DNA of 64,000 bases, from the NCBI RefSeq assembly GCF_009830285.1, contig NZ_WUQX01000001.1, forward strand, positions 1,798,501 to 1,862,500, in the 5' to 3' direction. A program made the translations under genes and the position numbers. Position 1 is the first letter of the stretch. Each line of letters opens with the position of its first letter. The notes below the pieces were generated by a model that saw only the letters and a program-made list of their open reading frames with translations, did no database searches and had not been told where the DNA came from. Shown one piece after another: positions 32,747 to 42,451 of this stretch. Origin of the DNA: Sporofaciens musculi. GTDB lineage: Bacteria > Bacillota > Clostridia > Lachnospirales > Lachnospiraceae.

Positions 32747-34312
32747 ATGTTAGAGAAGCTGGATTTGACAAAATCACTTGGTAAGGCGGAGTATAAGGAG
32801 AAGATGGCGGAATTGATGCCGAGGCTAGGGAAACTTCAGAGAGAATGCAGAGAATACGGGATACCGGTTATGATTGCGTTTGAGGGATACGGTGCGTCCG
32901 GCAAGGGAGTTCAGATTGGCGAGCTGATAAAGGCCCTTGATCCGCGAGGCTTTGAGGTGTATGCAGTTAAGAACGAGACAGAAGAAGAACAGATGCATCC
33001 ATTTATGTGGAGATTCTGGACAAAGATGCCGGCAAAAGGTCGTTTTGCCATCTATGACAGCAGTTGGTATCGGAAGGTATTGATAGACCGTTTTGACAAG
33101 AAGACAAAGAAACGTGAGCTTGCGGACGCTTATCATTCCATCTGTGCCTTTGAGGAGCAGATGACAGCAGATGGGATGGTAATTATCAAGATTTTTCTGG
33201 CCATTGACAAAAAAGAGCAAAAGAAGCGTTTTGATAAATTAACGGCTTCTAAGGAAACGGCTTGGAGGGTAAGCGAAGGAGATTTAAAGCGCAACAAAGC
33301 ATTTGATAAATATCAGGTGGTCAACGAGGAGATGCTGACACGTACAGACACGGAATATGCGCCGTGGAATATTGTGGAGGCAGTAGACCGCCGGTTTGCG
33401 ACGGCGAAGATCTATGCTGTCGTTGTACAGACTTTGGCAGAGAAGGTGGAGGAGGCGAAAAAGAAAGTCAGAGACATCGAAGAGAATACTTTAGAGCCGG
33501 CGCACGATGACGGCTCACAGAAGGATAGAAAAGTTATGCAGGAGAATCATGTAGGGCAGGACAAGAAGATGAAGGAATCCATCCTTGGAAAAGCGGACTT
33601 GAGCCTTACATATACGAAGGAGGAGTATAAGGCGCGTCTTTTAAAGCTTGAGAAGAAGATGGAGAAGCTGCACGGAGAGCTTTATCGCAGGAGGATACCA
33701 GTAGTTTTGGGCTTTGAAGGATGGGACGCCGGCGGTAAGGGCGGCGCCATTAAACGACTGACGGAGAAAATGGACCCCAGAGGGTTTGTAGTTCATCCAA
33801 CGGCTTCGCCCAATGATATTGAGAAGGCGCACCATTATCTTTGGAGATTCTGGGTGGATATGCCAAAAGCCGGCCACGTCACCATATTTGACAGGACATG
33901 GTACGGCAGAGTCATGGTCGAGAGGATTGAAGGCTTCTGTACCAGACAGGAGTGGCAGCGGGCATATAAAGAGATTAACGACATGGAGAAGGATTTGGCG
34001 GATGCAGGGGCAATCGTACTGAAATTCTGGATGCAGATTGACAAGGACGAGCAGGCCAGAAGGTTTAAAGCAAGACAGGAGAATCCAGAAAAACAGTGGA
34101 AGATTACGGATGAGGACTGGCGCAATCGGGAGAAATGGGAGCAGTACGAGGAGGCGGTAGACGAGATGCTGATTCGGACCTCCACCCCTTATGCCCCATG
34201 GATTGTAGTAGAGGGAAATTGTAAATATTTTGCCAGAATCAAGGTGTTGGAGACGGTTATAGACGCCATTGAAAAGCGCCTTGACAAAGATATGGAAAAA
34301 AATAAGAAGTAA
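32747..34312 (+). CDS. pap: Two-domain polyphosphate:AMP phosphotransferase (PPK2 class II)
   Basis: A 521-residue tandem PPK2 protein. Each half has a Walker A: FEGYGASGKG at residues ~45-54 and FEGWDAGGKGG near 325. Each also has a Walker B/lid region (IYDSSWYRKV; IFDRTWYGRVMVER). In known PAP enzymes the C-terminal half is catalytic and phosphorylates AMP to ADP with polyphosphate. The degenerate N-terminal lid (SSWYRK where the C-terminal half has RTWYGR) agrees with that. The ATG at 32747 is chosen, seven bases after GAGGAG; ATG 32741 is too close. Divergent from tRNA-Leu; a TATAAT at 32677-32682 is its likely -10. Confidence 0.87.
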   Translation: MLEKLDLTKSLGKAEYKEKMAELMPRLGKLQRECREYGIPVMIAFEGYGASGKGVQIGELIKALDPRGFEVYAVKNETEEEQMHPFMWRFWTKMPAKGRFAIYDSSWYRKVLIDRFDKKTKKRELADAYHSICAFEEQMTADGMVIIKIFLAIDKKEQKKRFDKLTASKETAWRVSEGDLKRNKAFDKYQVVNEEMLTRTDTEYAPWNIVEAVDRRFATAKIYAVVVQTLAEKVEEAKKKVRDIEENTLEPAHDDGSQKDRKVMQENHVGQDKKMKESILGKADLSLTYTKEEYKARLLKLEKKMEKLHGELYRRRIPVVLGFEGWDAGGKGGAIKRLTEKMDPRGFVVHPTASPNDIEKAHHYLWRFWVDMPKAGHVTIFDRTWYGRVMVERIEGFCTRQEWQRAYKEINDMEKDLADAGAIVLKFWMQIDKDEQARRFKARQENPEKQWKITDEDWRNREKWEQYEEAVDEMLIRTSTPYAPWIVVEGNCKYFARIKVLETVIDAIEKRLDKDMEKNKK

Positions 34313-34361
34313 AATAAAGGAAATCCAGTACTTTTGTCGAATATTATATATGAGGGTGTAA

Positions 34362-36140
34362 ATGATGTATTATTCCGATGAAGTAATTGAAGAAGTAAGA
34401 TCAAAAAATGACATAGTTGATGTCATATCCACTTATGTCAGACTGCAGAAAAAAGGAAGCTCTTATTTCGGGCTATGTCCGTTCCATAACGAGAAGTCGC
34501 CATCATTTTCCGTCAGCAGACCAAAGCAGATGTATTACTGCTTTGGCTGCGGGGCGGGCGGCAATGTATTTACCTTTCTGATGGAATATGAGAATTATTC
34601 CTTCGTGGAGGCCCTTAAATATTTGGCAGACAGGGCAGGTGTAGACCTTCCGGAGCAGGAGTACTCCAAGGAGGCAAAGGAGAGGGCAGATACCAAAGCT
34701 ATTCTTCTTGAGATTAATAAGCTGGCAGCCCAGTATTATTATGTACAACTGAAGAATGAGCAGGGAGCCCATGCCTTGGCCTATTTAAAGAACAGGGAGT
34801 TAAGCGACGATACGATACGGGCTTTCGGGCTTGGATATTCTAACAAGTACAGTAATGACCTGTATCAGTATTTGAGGTCAAAGGGCTATCAGTCAGAGAT
34901 GCTTTTAAAGGCAGGGCTGGTCAGCATGGACGAGCGGCAGGGAGTGTATGATAAGTTCTGGAACAGGGTGATGTTTCCCATTATGGACGCAAACAGCCGA
35001 GTAATAGGATTCGGCGGCAGAGTCATGGGGGACGGAAAACCAAAGTATCTGAATTCTCCGGAGACGATTATTTTTGACAAAAGCCGTAATCTATACGGTC
35101 TTAATAGGGCAAGAAGCACCAAGAAGCCTTATTTTTTGCTCTGTGAAGGATACATGGATGTGATTTCGCTTCACCAGGCAGGCTTTACCAATGCGGTGGC
35201 CTCATTAGGAACAGCCCTGACAGCGGGGCATGCCTCGCTGATTAAGCGGTATGTGCAGGAAGTATATCTGACTTATGACAGTGACGAAGCAGGGACGAAG
35301 GCGGCGCTTCGCGCTGTGCCGATACTCAAGGATGTGGGAATCACAGCAAGGATCATTCGTATGGAGCCTTACAAAGACCCAGACGAGTTTATTAAGAACC
35401 TGGGGGCGGAAGCGTTTGAGGAGAGAATCGGGAAAGCCAGGAATGGCTTCATGTTTAGTCTGGAGGTCTTGGAGAAGGATTATGATCTGCATACCCCAGA
35501 GGGAAAGACGGATTTCATGAGGGAGGCGGCCAGGCGTCTTACGGAATTTGATGAAGAAATTGAGCGCAAAAACTACATAGAAGCAGTAGCGGCGGCCTAT
35601 CATGTAGGCAATGAAGATTTGCAAAAGCTGGTGGCAAGAATGGCAATCCAGGCGGGACAAGCCAGTCCAGCCAGGCGGCCTAAGCCTGTGAAGCATCAGC
35701 CTAAGGGGAAGGAGGACGGGATTGTGAAGTCACAGAAGATCCTGTTGACCTGGCTGATTGAGGATGTCTCTATCTTTCGCCAGATTGAGCCGTATATTAC
35801 ACCGTCAGATTTTTCAGGAGATTTGTATCGAACGGTTGCAGAGCTTCTCTATGAGCAGTATGAGGCGGGAGATGTGAATCCGGCGAAGATTATGAATCAT
35901 TTTACAGACGAGGAGGAGCACAGGGAGGTGGCCAGCCTGTTCCATACGAAGATTCGTGAGCTTACGACTGTAAAGGAGCAGGAGAAAGCCCTTAAGGAAA
36001 CGGTTCTGCGTGTGAAGAACCACAGCATAGAGGTGGCGACGAGAAACCTGGAGCCAACGGATATGAAGGGCCTGCAAAGGCTGATGGAAGTAAAAAGCAA
36101 GATGCAGGATATTCAAAAACTGCATATTTCTGTTAATTAA
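34362..36140 (+). CDS. dnaG: DNA primase
   Basis: A 592-residue primase that makes RNA primers at the replication fork. The N-terminal zinc ribbon has Cys39, His42, Cys60 and Cys63 (CPFH and CFGCGAGG). The TOPRIM core shows LCEGYMDVISLHQAG and LTYDSDEAG. The C-terminal helicase-binding region is helical. Two consecutive ATG codons (34362, 34365) are possible starts. It precedes rpoD by 39 bases; dnaG-rpoD is the conserved macromolecular-synthesis arrangement. Confidence 0.95.
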   Translation: MMYYSDEVIEEVRSKNDIVDVISTYVRLQKKGSSYFGLCPFHNEKSPSFSVSRPKQMYYCFGCGAGGNVFTFLMEYENYSFVEALKYLADRAGVDLPEQEYSKEAKERADTKAILLEINKLAAQYYYVQLKNEQGAHALAYLKNRELSDDTIRAFGLGYSNKYSNDLYQYLRSKGYQSEMLLKAGLVSMDERQGVYDKFWNRVMFPIMDANSRVIGFGGRVMGDGKPKYLNSPETIIFDKSRNLYGLNRARSTKKPYFLLCEGYMDVISLHQAGFTNAVASLGTALTAGHASLIKRYVQEVYLTYDSDEAGTKAALRAVPILKDVGITARIIRMEPYKDPDEFIKNLGAEAFEERIGKARNGFMFSLEVLEKDYDLHTPEGKTDFMREAARRLTEFDEEIERKNYIEAVAAAYHVGNEDLQKLVARMAIQAGQASPARRPKPVKHQPKGKEDGIVKSQKILLTWLIEDVSIFRQIEPYITPSDFSGDLYRTVAELLYEQYEAGDVNPAKIMNHFTDEEEHREVASLFHTKIRELTTVKEQEKALKETVLRVKNHSIEVATRNLEPTDMKGLQRLMEVKSKMQDIQKLHISVN

Positions 36141-36179
36141 GGATAAAATATAAGCAAGCAATGAGAGGATGGGCACTAT

Positions 36180-37292
36180 ATGGAAGAAAACATAGTGAAA
36201 TTTGAAGAGAAATTAAAAGATCTGGTCTCTCTGGGAAAAAAGAAGAAGAGTATTCTGGAAGTACAGGAAATTAATGATTTCTTTTCAGATATGGAGCTGG
36301 AGCCAGATCACATGGAGAAGGTGTTTGAGTATCTGGAGTCCCATAATATCGACGTACTGCGCATCAGCGGGGATGACGATGATATCGACGATGTGGATCT
36401 TATGATCTCCGAGGAAGATGAGGTAGACATGGAGAAGCTGGATTTGTCTGTACCGGACGGAATCAGCATCGAGGATCCTGTACGCATGTACTTAAAGGAG
36501 ATCGGAAAGGTTCCGCTTTTGACGGCAGACGAGGAAGTGGATCTGGCAAGCAGGATGGCAGAGGGGGATGAGGATGCCAAGAAACGTCTTGCAGAGGCGA
36601 ACCTGCGTCTGGTTGTCAGCATTGCCAAGCGTTATGTGGGGCGCGGTATGTTGTTTTTGGATCTGATCCAGGAGGGCAATCTGGGACTGATTAAGGCTGT
36701 GGAGAAGTTCGACTACCGCAAGGGCTTTAAGTTCAGTACCTATGCGACTTGGTGGATTCGCCAGGCCATTACCCGCGCGATTGCAGATCAGGCGAGAACT
36801 ATCCGTATTCCGGTTCATATGGTTGAGACGATTAACAAATTAATCCGTGTGTCCAGACAGTTATTGCAGGAGCTTGGGCGTGAACCCACGCCGGAGGAGA
36901 TTGCGGAGGAACTGGACATGCCTGTAGAGAGAGTCCGTGAGATCCTTAAGATTTCCCAGGAACCGGTGTCCTTAGAGACGCCTATTGGCGAGGAGGAGGA
37001 CAGCCATCTTGGGGACTTTATCCAGGACGACAACGTGCCTGTTCCGGCAGAGGCAGCGGCACAGACCCTTTTAAAAGAGCAGCTTGACGAGGTTCTGGAT
37101 ACACTGACAGAGAGAGAACAGAAGGTTTTGAGATTACGGTTCGGTATGAATGACGGGCGTGCGCGTACGCTTGAGGAGGTCGGAAAGGAATTCGACGTAA
37201 CAAGAGAGCGTATCCGCCAGATTGAGGCCAAAGCCTTGAGAAAGCTCCGCCATCCAAGCCGCAGCAGAAAATTAAGAGATTATCTGGATTAA
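36180..37292 (+). CDS. rpoD: Primary sigma factor SigA
   Basis: A 370-residue sigma-70 factor. Region 1.2 is [15 protein letters not shown], region 2 contains [20 protein letters not shown] and region 4.2 holds [20 protein letters not shown]. The acidic N-terminal region is short, as in Gram-positive SigA. It directs most transcription; the promoters listed here fit its consensus. Downstream, trmK starts after 13 bases. Confidence 0.96.
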   Translation: MEENIVKFEEKLKDLVSLGKKKKSILEVQEINDFFSDMELEPDHMEKVFEYLESHNIDVLRISGDDDDIDDVDLMISEEDEVDMEKLDLSVPDGISIEDPVRMYLKEIGKVPLLTADEEVDLASRMAEGDEDAKKRLAEANLRLVVSIAKRYVGRGMLFLDLIQEGNLGLIKAVEKFDYRKGFKFSTYATWWIRQAITRAIADQARTIRIPVHMVETINKLIRVSRQLLQELGREPTPEEIAEELDMPVERVREILKISQEPVSLETPIGEEEDSHLGDFIQDDNVPVPAEAAAQTLLKEQLDEVLDTLTEREQKVLRLRFGMNDGRARTLEEVGKEFDVTRERIRQIEAKALRKLRHPSRSRKLRDYLD

Positions 37293-37305
37293 GAAAGAGG
37301 CGCCT

Positions 37306-38016
37306 ATGGAACTATCAAGAAGACTTTATGCAGTTGCAAGTCTTGTGACAGAGGGCGCCTCTGTTGCAGATGTTGGAACAGATCACGGATACATACCTAT
37401 TTACCTGATGCAGCAGAACATTGCATCAAAGGTAATTGCATTAGACATCAATGGAGGGCCTCTTGAGCGTGCCAGGATGCACATTATCGGGTATAACTTA
37501 AAAGGGCAGATTGAGACGCGGCTGTCCGACGGGCTTTCGGCGGTTAAACCTGGGGAAGTGGATACCATGATTGCCGCTGGTATGGGGGGCGGATTGGTAA
37601 TAAAGATCCTGGAAGATGGCAGAGAAGTGGTAAAGAGTCTTAAGGCGTGTATCCTTCAGCCTCAGTCCGAGGTTTGGCGGGTACGCAGGTATCTTTTGGA
37701 CCACCATATGGATATAATAGATGAGGATATGGTGGAGGAGGACGGAAAATATTACCCTATGATGCGGGTGATTCACGGGGAATCGCCAAGGTATACAGAG
37801 TGTGAATATATTTTCGGTAAGAGGCTGCTGGAAAAGAGAAATCCGGTGCTTGAGAAGTTTCTTCACAGGGAATTGGAGATTCGGGAGGGCGTCTTTAAAG
37901 AGTTGAGTCATCATGTGGATAGTGAAGGTGCGAAAATGCGAATGACGCAGATACGCAGGGATATGATGATAATCAGCAGAGCTCTTGGATACTATTGTAT
38001 CCACCCCAATTTGTAA
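37306..38016 (+). CDS. trmK: tRNA (adenine-22-N1)-methyltransferase
   Basis: A 236-residue Rossmann methyltransferase. The SAM motif VADVGTDHGYIPIYL lies near residues 20-34, and AAGMGGGLVIKIL and LQPQSEVWRVRRYL follow as in TrmK/YqfN. It methylates N1 of A22 in bacterial tRNAs. Its place after rpoD and before the Nif3-like gene is the conserved order in Firmicutes. A GGCGCC palindrome-like word recurs at its start but has no clear role. Confidence 0.88.
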   Translation: MELSRRLYAVASLVTEGASVADVGTDHGYIPIYLMQQNIASKVIALDINGGPLERARMHIIGYNLKGQIETRLSDGLSAVKPGEVDTMIAAGMGGGLVIKILEDGREVVKSLKACILQPQSEVWRVRRYLLDHHMDIIDEDMVEEDGKYYPMMRVIHGESPRYTECEYIFGKRLLEKRNPVLEKFLHRELEIREGVFKELSHHVDSEGAKMRMTQIRRDMMIISRALGYYCIHPNL

Positions 38017-38080
38017 AGAGGCCGTCGGGTTTTAAAGGGCATGATTTGGTGAATAAGAAAACGAAAAAAGGTGGATTTGT

Positions 38081-38863
38081 ATGCTATGTAAGGATATCAT
38101 GGCTGTGATTGAGGACAGTTATGCCAGGGAATATGCCATGGAATGGGATAATGTAGGTCTTCTGGTGGGAAGGACCGATAAGGAGATCGGGCGTATCTAT
38201 GTGGCGCTGGACGCTGTGGACGAGGTGATTATTGAGGCGGTAAATCTGGAGGCGGATATGCTGGTGACCCATCATCCGTTGATTTTTGGAGGGATGAAGC
38301 AGATTACCAACCAGGACTTTATCGGGAGGCGCGTGCTTTTGATGGCCCGTCGGGATATGGCTTATTATGCCATGCATACGAATTATGATGTGGTTCGGAT
38401 GGCACAGCTTTCGGCAGATTATTTAAAACTGAAAGAACAGGAGGTTCTGGAGGTTACCTGTGAGGAAGCGGGACAAGAAAAAGGGCTCGGTCAGATTGGG
38501 TATTTGGAAGAACCGGTTTCACTAAAGGCTTGCTGTGAGGGCGTGAAGAAAGCATTTTCTATTGAGGCAGTTCGAGTGTTCGGGGATTTGCATAGGACAG
38601 TCCGAAAGGCGGCAATATGTCCAGGTTCGGGGAAGAGTGTAATCCGAGACGCCCTGAGAAAAGGTGCGGACGTTCTGATTATCGGAGATATTGGGCATCA
38701 TGAAGGGATTGACGCCGCGGCTCAGGGCATGGCTGTGATCGATGCAGGACATTACGGGTTAGAGCATATTTTCGTGGAGGATATGAGGCAGTATCTTACA
38801 AAGAAGCTTGCGGGCGTGGAGGTTATTGCAGCGCCTGTGAGACATCCTTATATGAATATTTAG
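38081..38863 (+). CDS. Nif3-like dinuclear metal centre protein
   Basis: A 260-residue member of the Nif3/YqfO family. Metal-ligand segments are visible: WDNVGLLVG at residue ~21, VTHHPLIFGG near residue 62, HTNYDVV near 106, and DIGHHEG plus GHYGLEHIF near the end. These hexameric proteins bind two metal ions; some are reported as GTP cyclohydrolase-like enzymes, but the role is not settled. The YqfO insertion domain of longer homologues is absent. Good ribosome site AAAAGGTGG. Confidence 0.88.
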   Translation: MLCKDIMAVIEDSYAREYAMEWDNVGLLVGRTDKEIGRIYVALDAVDEVIIEAVNLEADMLVTHHPLIFGGMKQITNQDFIGRRVLLMARRDMAYYAMHTNYDVVRMAQLSADYLKLKEQEVLEVTCEEAGQEKGLGQIGYLEEPVSLKACCEGVKKAFSIEAVRVFGDLHRTVRKAAICPGSGKSVIRDALRKGADVLIIGDIGHHEGIDAAAQGMAVIDAGHYGLEHIFVEDMRQYLTKKLAGVEVIAAPVRHPYMNI

Positions 38864-39022
38864 CAGAGGAAAATGAGTATTCCAAAGGTGGTTTGTATAC
38901 CCTGCCGACAGATATTGTCCAGGAGGTTATGAGGGTCAATGTGATTTGTGTTTGGGGAAAGAGGTGGTCATATGGGTAATGAGGCGTGTAAGGATATGTT
39001 TGATGGGAAGGGGAGTGTCTTA

Positions 39023-40705
39023 ATGGCAGATGATATGATGGGAAAGGAGATGTATCAGGTCAAAATTGGGGAGGAAACTCGGCTTTATAAGGCAGGGACT
39101 ACATACCGTGAGATTGTGAAGGAGTACCAGAAGGATTATGAGAATGATATCGTGCTGGTATTTGTAAACGGAAAGCTCCAGGAATTATTTAAAAAGCTCA
39201 AATCAGACTGTACGTTGGAATTCGAGACAACGGCAGGAGAGATTGGACACAGGGCTTACCAGCGCAGCATCAGTTTGATGATGGTGAAAGCGGTCTATGA
39301 TGTGGCGGGGCATGATGCAATAGAGAAGGTGAGGATACATTTTTCCGTTAGCAAGGGATATTATTGTACTGTCAAGGGAAATATTTCCGTGGACCAGAAG
39401 CTTCTTAACAGGGTGGATGCCAGGATGCGCGAGATGGTGGAGATGGATTTGCCTATCAATAAGCGCTCTGTGCGTACGGATGATGCAATCGCCTTGTTCG
39501 GGCGCCATGGTATGTATGACAAGGAAAGACTGTTCCGTTACCGCAGGGTTTCCAAGGTAAATATATACAGCATGAATGAATTTGAGGATTATCATTATGG
39601 GTATATGGTCCCAAGCGCGGGATATTTGAAGTATTTTAAATTGTATCTGTATGACGAGGGATTCGTTGTCCAGATGCCGGTGAAGTCTGCGCCCAAAGAG
39701 GTGCCTCCTTTTGAGCCTCAGAACAAGCTGTTCCATGTGCTGAAGGAGTCGGTTCACTGGGGGGATATACAGGGAATCGAGACGGTAGGCGCCTTAAATG
39801 ACAGGATTACCACAGATGGGGTTCATGATGTGGTTCTGGTACAGGAGGCGCTGCAGGAGAAGAAGATTGCGGAGATTGCAACGCAGATTGCCGCACGTCC
39901 GGAATTGAAGTTTATCTTGATTGCCGGGCCGTCCTCTTCTGGAAAGACCACATTTTCCCACAGGCTGTCTGTCCAGCTTCGGGCAAATGGACTGACGCCA
40001 AGGCCCATTGCTGTGGACAATTATTTTGTGGAGAGGGAGGAGAATCCCAAGGATGAGACAGGCGCTTTTGATTTTGAGTGTCTGGAGGCTGTGGATGTGG
40101 CTCTGTTCAATAGCCAGTTGAATGAGCTGCTTGAGGGCAGGGAGGTGGTTCTTCCTACGTTTAATTTTGTGACAGGGCATAAGGAATACGGGACACGAGC
40201 TATGAAGCTTGGAGAGAACGATGTGCTTGTAATTGAAGGAATCCATTGCCTGAATCCCAAAATGACGATGAATCTGCCGGATGAAAATAAATTCAAAATC
40301 TATATCAGCGCCCTGACCCAGTTAAATGTTGACGAGCATGACCGGATTCCGACTACAGACGGAAGGCTCCTTCGCCGGATTGTGAGGGATGCCCGTACCA
40401 GAGGGTCGTCTGCACAGCGTACCATACGGATGTGGCAGTCGGTCAGGCGGGGGGAGGAGAAGTTCATCTTCCCGTTTCAGGAGGAAGCGGATGTCATGTT
40501 TAATTCAGCGCTGATTTATGAGCTGGCTGTGTTAAAGATTTATGTTGAGCCGCTGCTGTTTGGGATTGACAGAAGTTGTCCAGAATATTTGGAGGCGAAG
40601 CGGCTGCTTAAGTTCTTAGATTACTTTGTAGGGATTGGGAGTGAGAATGTCCCTACCAATTCGCTTCTGAGAGAGTTTATTGGGGGCGGGTGTTTTAAGG
40701 TGTGA
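39023..40705 (+). CDS. TGS-domain uridine kinase-like nucleoside kinase
   Basis: A 560-residue protein. Residues ~10-70 are a TGS-like domain (VKIGEETRLYKAGTTY), residues ~70-200 resemble the second additional domain of threonyl-tRNA synthetase, and residues ~290-500 are a uridine-kinase P-loop domain: AGPSSSGKTTFSHRL, then VDNYFVEREENP and VIEGIHCLNP. Such fusions occur widely in Firmicutes and Thermotoga; substrates are presumed nucleosides. Starts at 38948 and 38972 are possible; I prefer the ATG at 39023, which has GGGGAG seven bases upstream. Confidence 0.82.
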   Translation: MADDMMGKEMYQVKIGEETRLYKAGTTYREIVKEYQKDYENDIVLVFVNGKLQELFKKLKSDCTLEFETTAGEIGHRAYQRSISLMMVKAVYDVAGHDAIEKVRIHFSVSKGYYCTVKGNISVDQKLLNRVDARMREMVEMDLPINKRSVRTDDAIALFGRHGMYDKERLFRYRRVSKVNIYSMNEFEDYHYGYMVPSAGYLKYFKLYLYDEGFVVQMPVKSAPKEVPPFEPQNKLFHVLKESVHWGDIQGIETVGALNDRITTDGVHDVVLVQEALQEKKIAEIATQIAARPELKFILIAGPSSSGKTTFSHRLSVQLRANGLTPRPIAVDNYFVEREENPKDETGAFDFECLEAVDVALFNSQLNELLEGREVVLPTFNFVTGHKEYGTRAMKLGENDVLVIEGIHCLNPKMTMNLPDENKFKIYISALTQLNVDEHDRIPTTDGRLLRRIVRDARTRGSSAQRTIRMWQSVRRGEEKFIFPFQEEADVMFNSALIYELAVLKIYVEPLLFGIDRSCPEYLEAKRLLKFLDYFVGIGSENVPTNSLLREFIGGGCFKV

Positions 40706-40770
40706 GCATAGTCTCGCATTTTCATTAAAGGTGTTATGGATATTCTTTTTTCTTCCATGTCCTGTCATAA

Positions 40771-40817
40771 GTAAACCTCCAAACTGAGTAATTTTTTCTA
40801 TCAGTTTGGAGGTTTAC
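40771..40817. repeat. 17-base perfect inverted repeat
   Basis: GTAAACCTCCAAACTGA (40771-40787) and its complement (40801-40817) flank a 13-base T-rich loop. On the minus strand it follows a 30-codon reading frame (40906-40814, MEKNGYLLDQL start) that looks like the remnant of a larger gene, and precedes another short remnant (MTGHGRKK). No T tail on either side, so it is more like a mobile-element or attenuation remnant than a terminator. Confidence 0.5.
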
Positions 40818-40922
40818 ACAATCGCTTTTAGATCGCCTTTTTTTACCTGTCTTTCTATCCGTTCAACTGCTGACAGTTGGTCTAAAAGATAACCATTTTT
40901 TTCCATTAGCAAAATGTTTTTA

Positions 40923-42416
40923 TTATTTATAGTGGCGTCCGGATTTTGTAATATGTGCAACCTTCTGGGTATTCGTAAGCCAGGTAACGATTTCGTTTGC
41001 CTGTGAAGCCTCGATTTTCGGTCCTAACTGTACCTTTTCTATCTGAATATCTTTATCTACCTCCACATATAGTCTGGGGACATCAAAATTATCCAAATCT
41101 ATTTTTGGTTCAAAACAATGGTGAATCATACGTACTTCTTTCTCATGGCTGTACTCTGAGCTCTTGAAAAGGAAGCGTACTTCATTCAGGCAGCTAGTCA
41201 CAAAATTACGGATGATTCCTTTTTCATCCAGACCAGCTATATGGGTATCCCATTTAGTATTGTTTGGAGTTTCTTCCATACGTTTTTCCAGATCGTCGAG
41301 AATACACCATATTTCCTCCATGATTTTCAGAATGATTTGGATGTTTTCGTCAGAATCTTGGTCAATATACTGAATCACATAGAGAGGATAGTCTTGGTCG
41401 GAATAGATGGATACATCCGTCAGTGTATCCTCGGCTTTCTGAATATCCAGAAAGTCTTCCGTAAATGTAATACTGCAGCCTTTCGCATCATCCGCATAGG
41501 AAACCCACATTGGAATGGCATTGTCCAGCTTTGTAAAACTGGTGACGTAAATATTTTCATTGATTGGAGTCAAGGTATCTTCATCAATACATTTTTTGTT
41601 TGGGTGTGGAAAATACCTTTCAATCTTTTCCAATATGTTTCTTTGCTGTTCTGGTGTATTTTCTAGTTGTTGCGAATTAAATTCTAATCGTAGTGCCGCT
41701 TTTTCCATCATTTCAATAAAACATTCTCCTTCAAAAGAGTCGTTCATGTAAATGGTATTCCATAACCGCAGTTTACCAGGTGTATCCGAATCTTCGGGCA
41801 ATAGCCGCTTTAATGTACTGATTTTCGTGTAATGTACAGGAATGAGATTCCCCGCGCCTGATGTCTGAGCACCTGGAACAAATTTGCATATATCTTTTAT
41901 ATCGATAATCTGCTTATAAAGGCGGAAAAGGCACATCAGAAGTTCCCCGCGTTTAGCCGCCGTTAATTTCCTGAAGGTATTATTTTTTTGTAAACGTTGG
42001 AATAATTTATAGCCTTCCTCATTCTCATACAGTTGGAGTCTCGCCAGTGACCGATACATAGTTTCCAGTCTTATTTGTTCTATGTTATACTCGGTTTCCA
42101 TCATTTTTATGGCATAGGCAAGGTTCGCACATGCCTTTATGGAATAAGTACCAGAGGAATACCGGAGTCGATTCTCTATATTTTGAAGATACTTTTTCCG
42201 TTCACTATTTTCTAGCCTTAATTGTTTTGCGTTCAACAAGGGAAATACACTTGCCGATACCCATCCTGTATTTATGTAGACATCTTTTTTGTGGTAATTA
42301 TCGGGAAATGTTTCAGCTTTTTCAAAATATTCCAGAGCTTTTTCTAATTTAGGTTTCCATCCAAGCACTGTCTGCTGCATAAGCTCATAAAAATAATATC
42401 CCTGATGCAGATTCAT
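40923..42416 (-). CDS. DUF2971 domain protein, 3' part of a frameshifted TPR-DUF2971 gene
   Basis: 497 residues from the first ATG in this frame, but coding sense continues upstream to about 42,560. The N-terminal half is helical and TPR-like. The C-terminal half (~190-480) matches DUF2971: LIPVHYTKISTLKRLL, LWNTIYMNDSFEGE, NIYVTSFTKLDNAIPMWV and SHEKEVRMIHH. DUF2971 function is unknown. The ATG has no good ribosome site, and the residues coded before it (RTYLQKAEHILN) read as a TPR helix, so this is the second half of the gene at 42452-44203. AT-rich, horizontally acquired. Confidence 0.65.
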   Translation of the reverse strand: MNLHQGYYFYELMQQTVLGWKPKLEKALEYFEKAETFPDNYHKKDVYINTGWVSASVFPLLNAKQLRLENSERKKYLQNIENRLRYSSGTYSIKACANLAYAIKMMETEYNIEQIRLETMYRSLARLQLYENEEGYKLFQRLQKNNTFRKLTAAKRGELLMCLFRLYKQIIDIKDICKFVPGAQTSGAGNLIPVHYTKISTLKRLLPEDSDTPGKLRLWNTIYMNDSFEGECFIEMMEKAALRLEFNSQQLENTPEQQRNILEKIERYFPHPNKKCIDEDTLTPINENIYVTSFTKLDNAIPMWVSYADDAKGCSITFTEDFLDIQKAEDTLTDVSIYSDQDYPLYVIQYIDQDSDENIQIILKIMEEIWCILDDLEKRMEETPNNTKWDTHIAGLDEKGIIRNFVTSCLNEVRFLFKSSEYSHEKEVRMIHHCFEPKIDLDNFDVPRLYVEVDKDIQIEKVQLGPKIEASQANEIVTWLTNTQKVAHITKSGRHYK

Positions 42417-42451
42417 TGTATAGTTGCTTGGCTCCGTATTTTGTATGGAAT

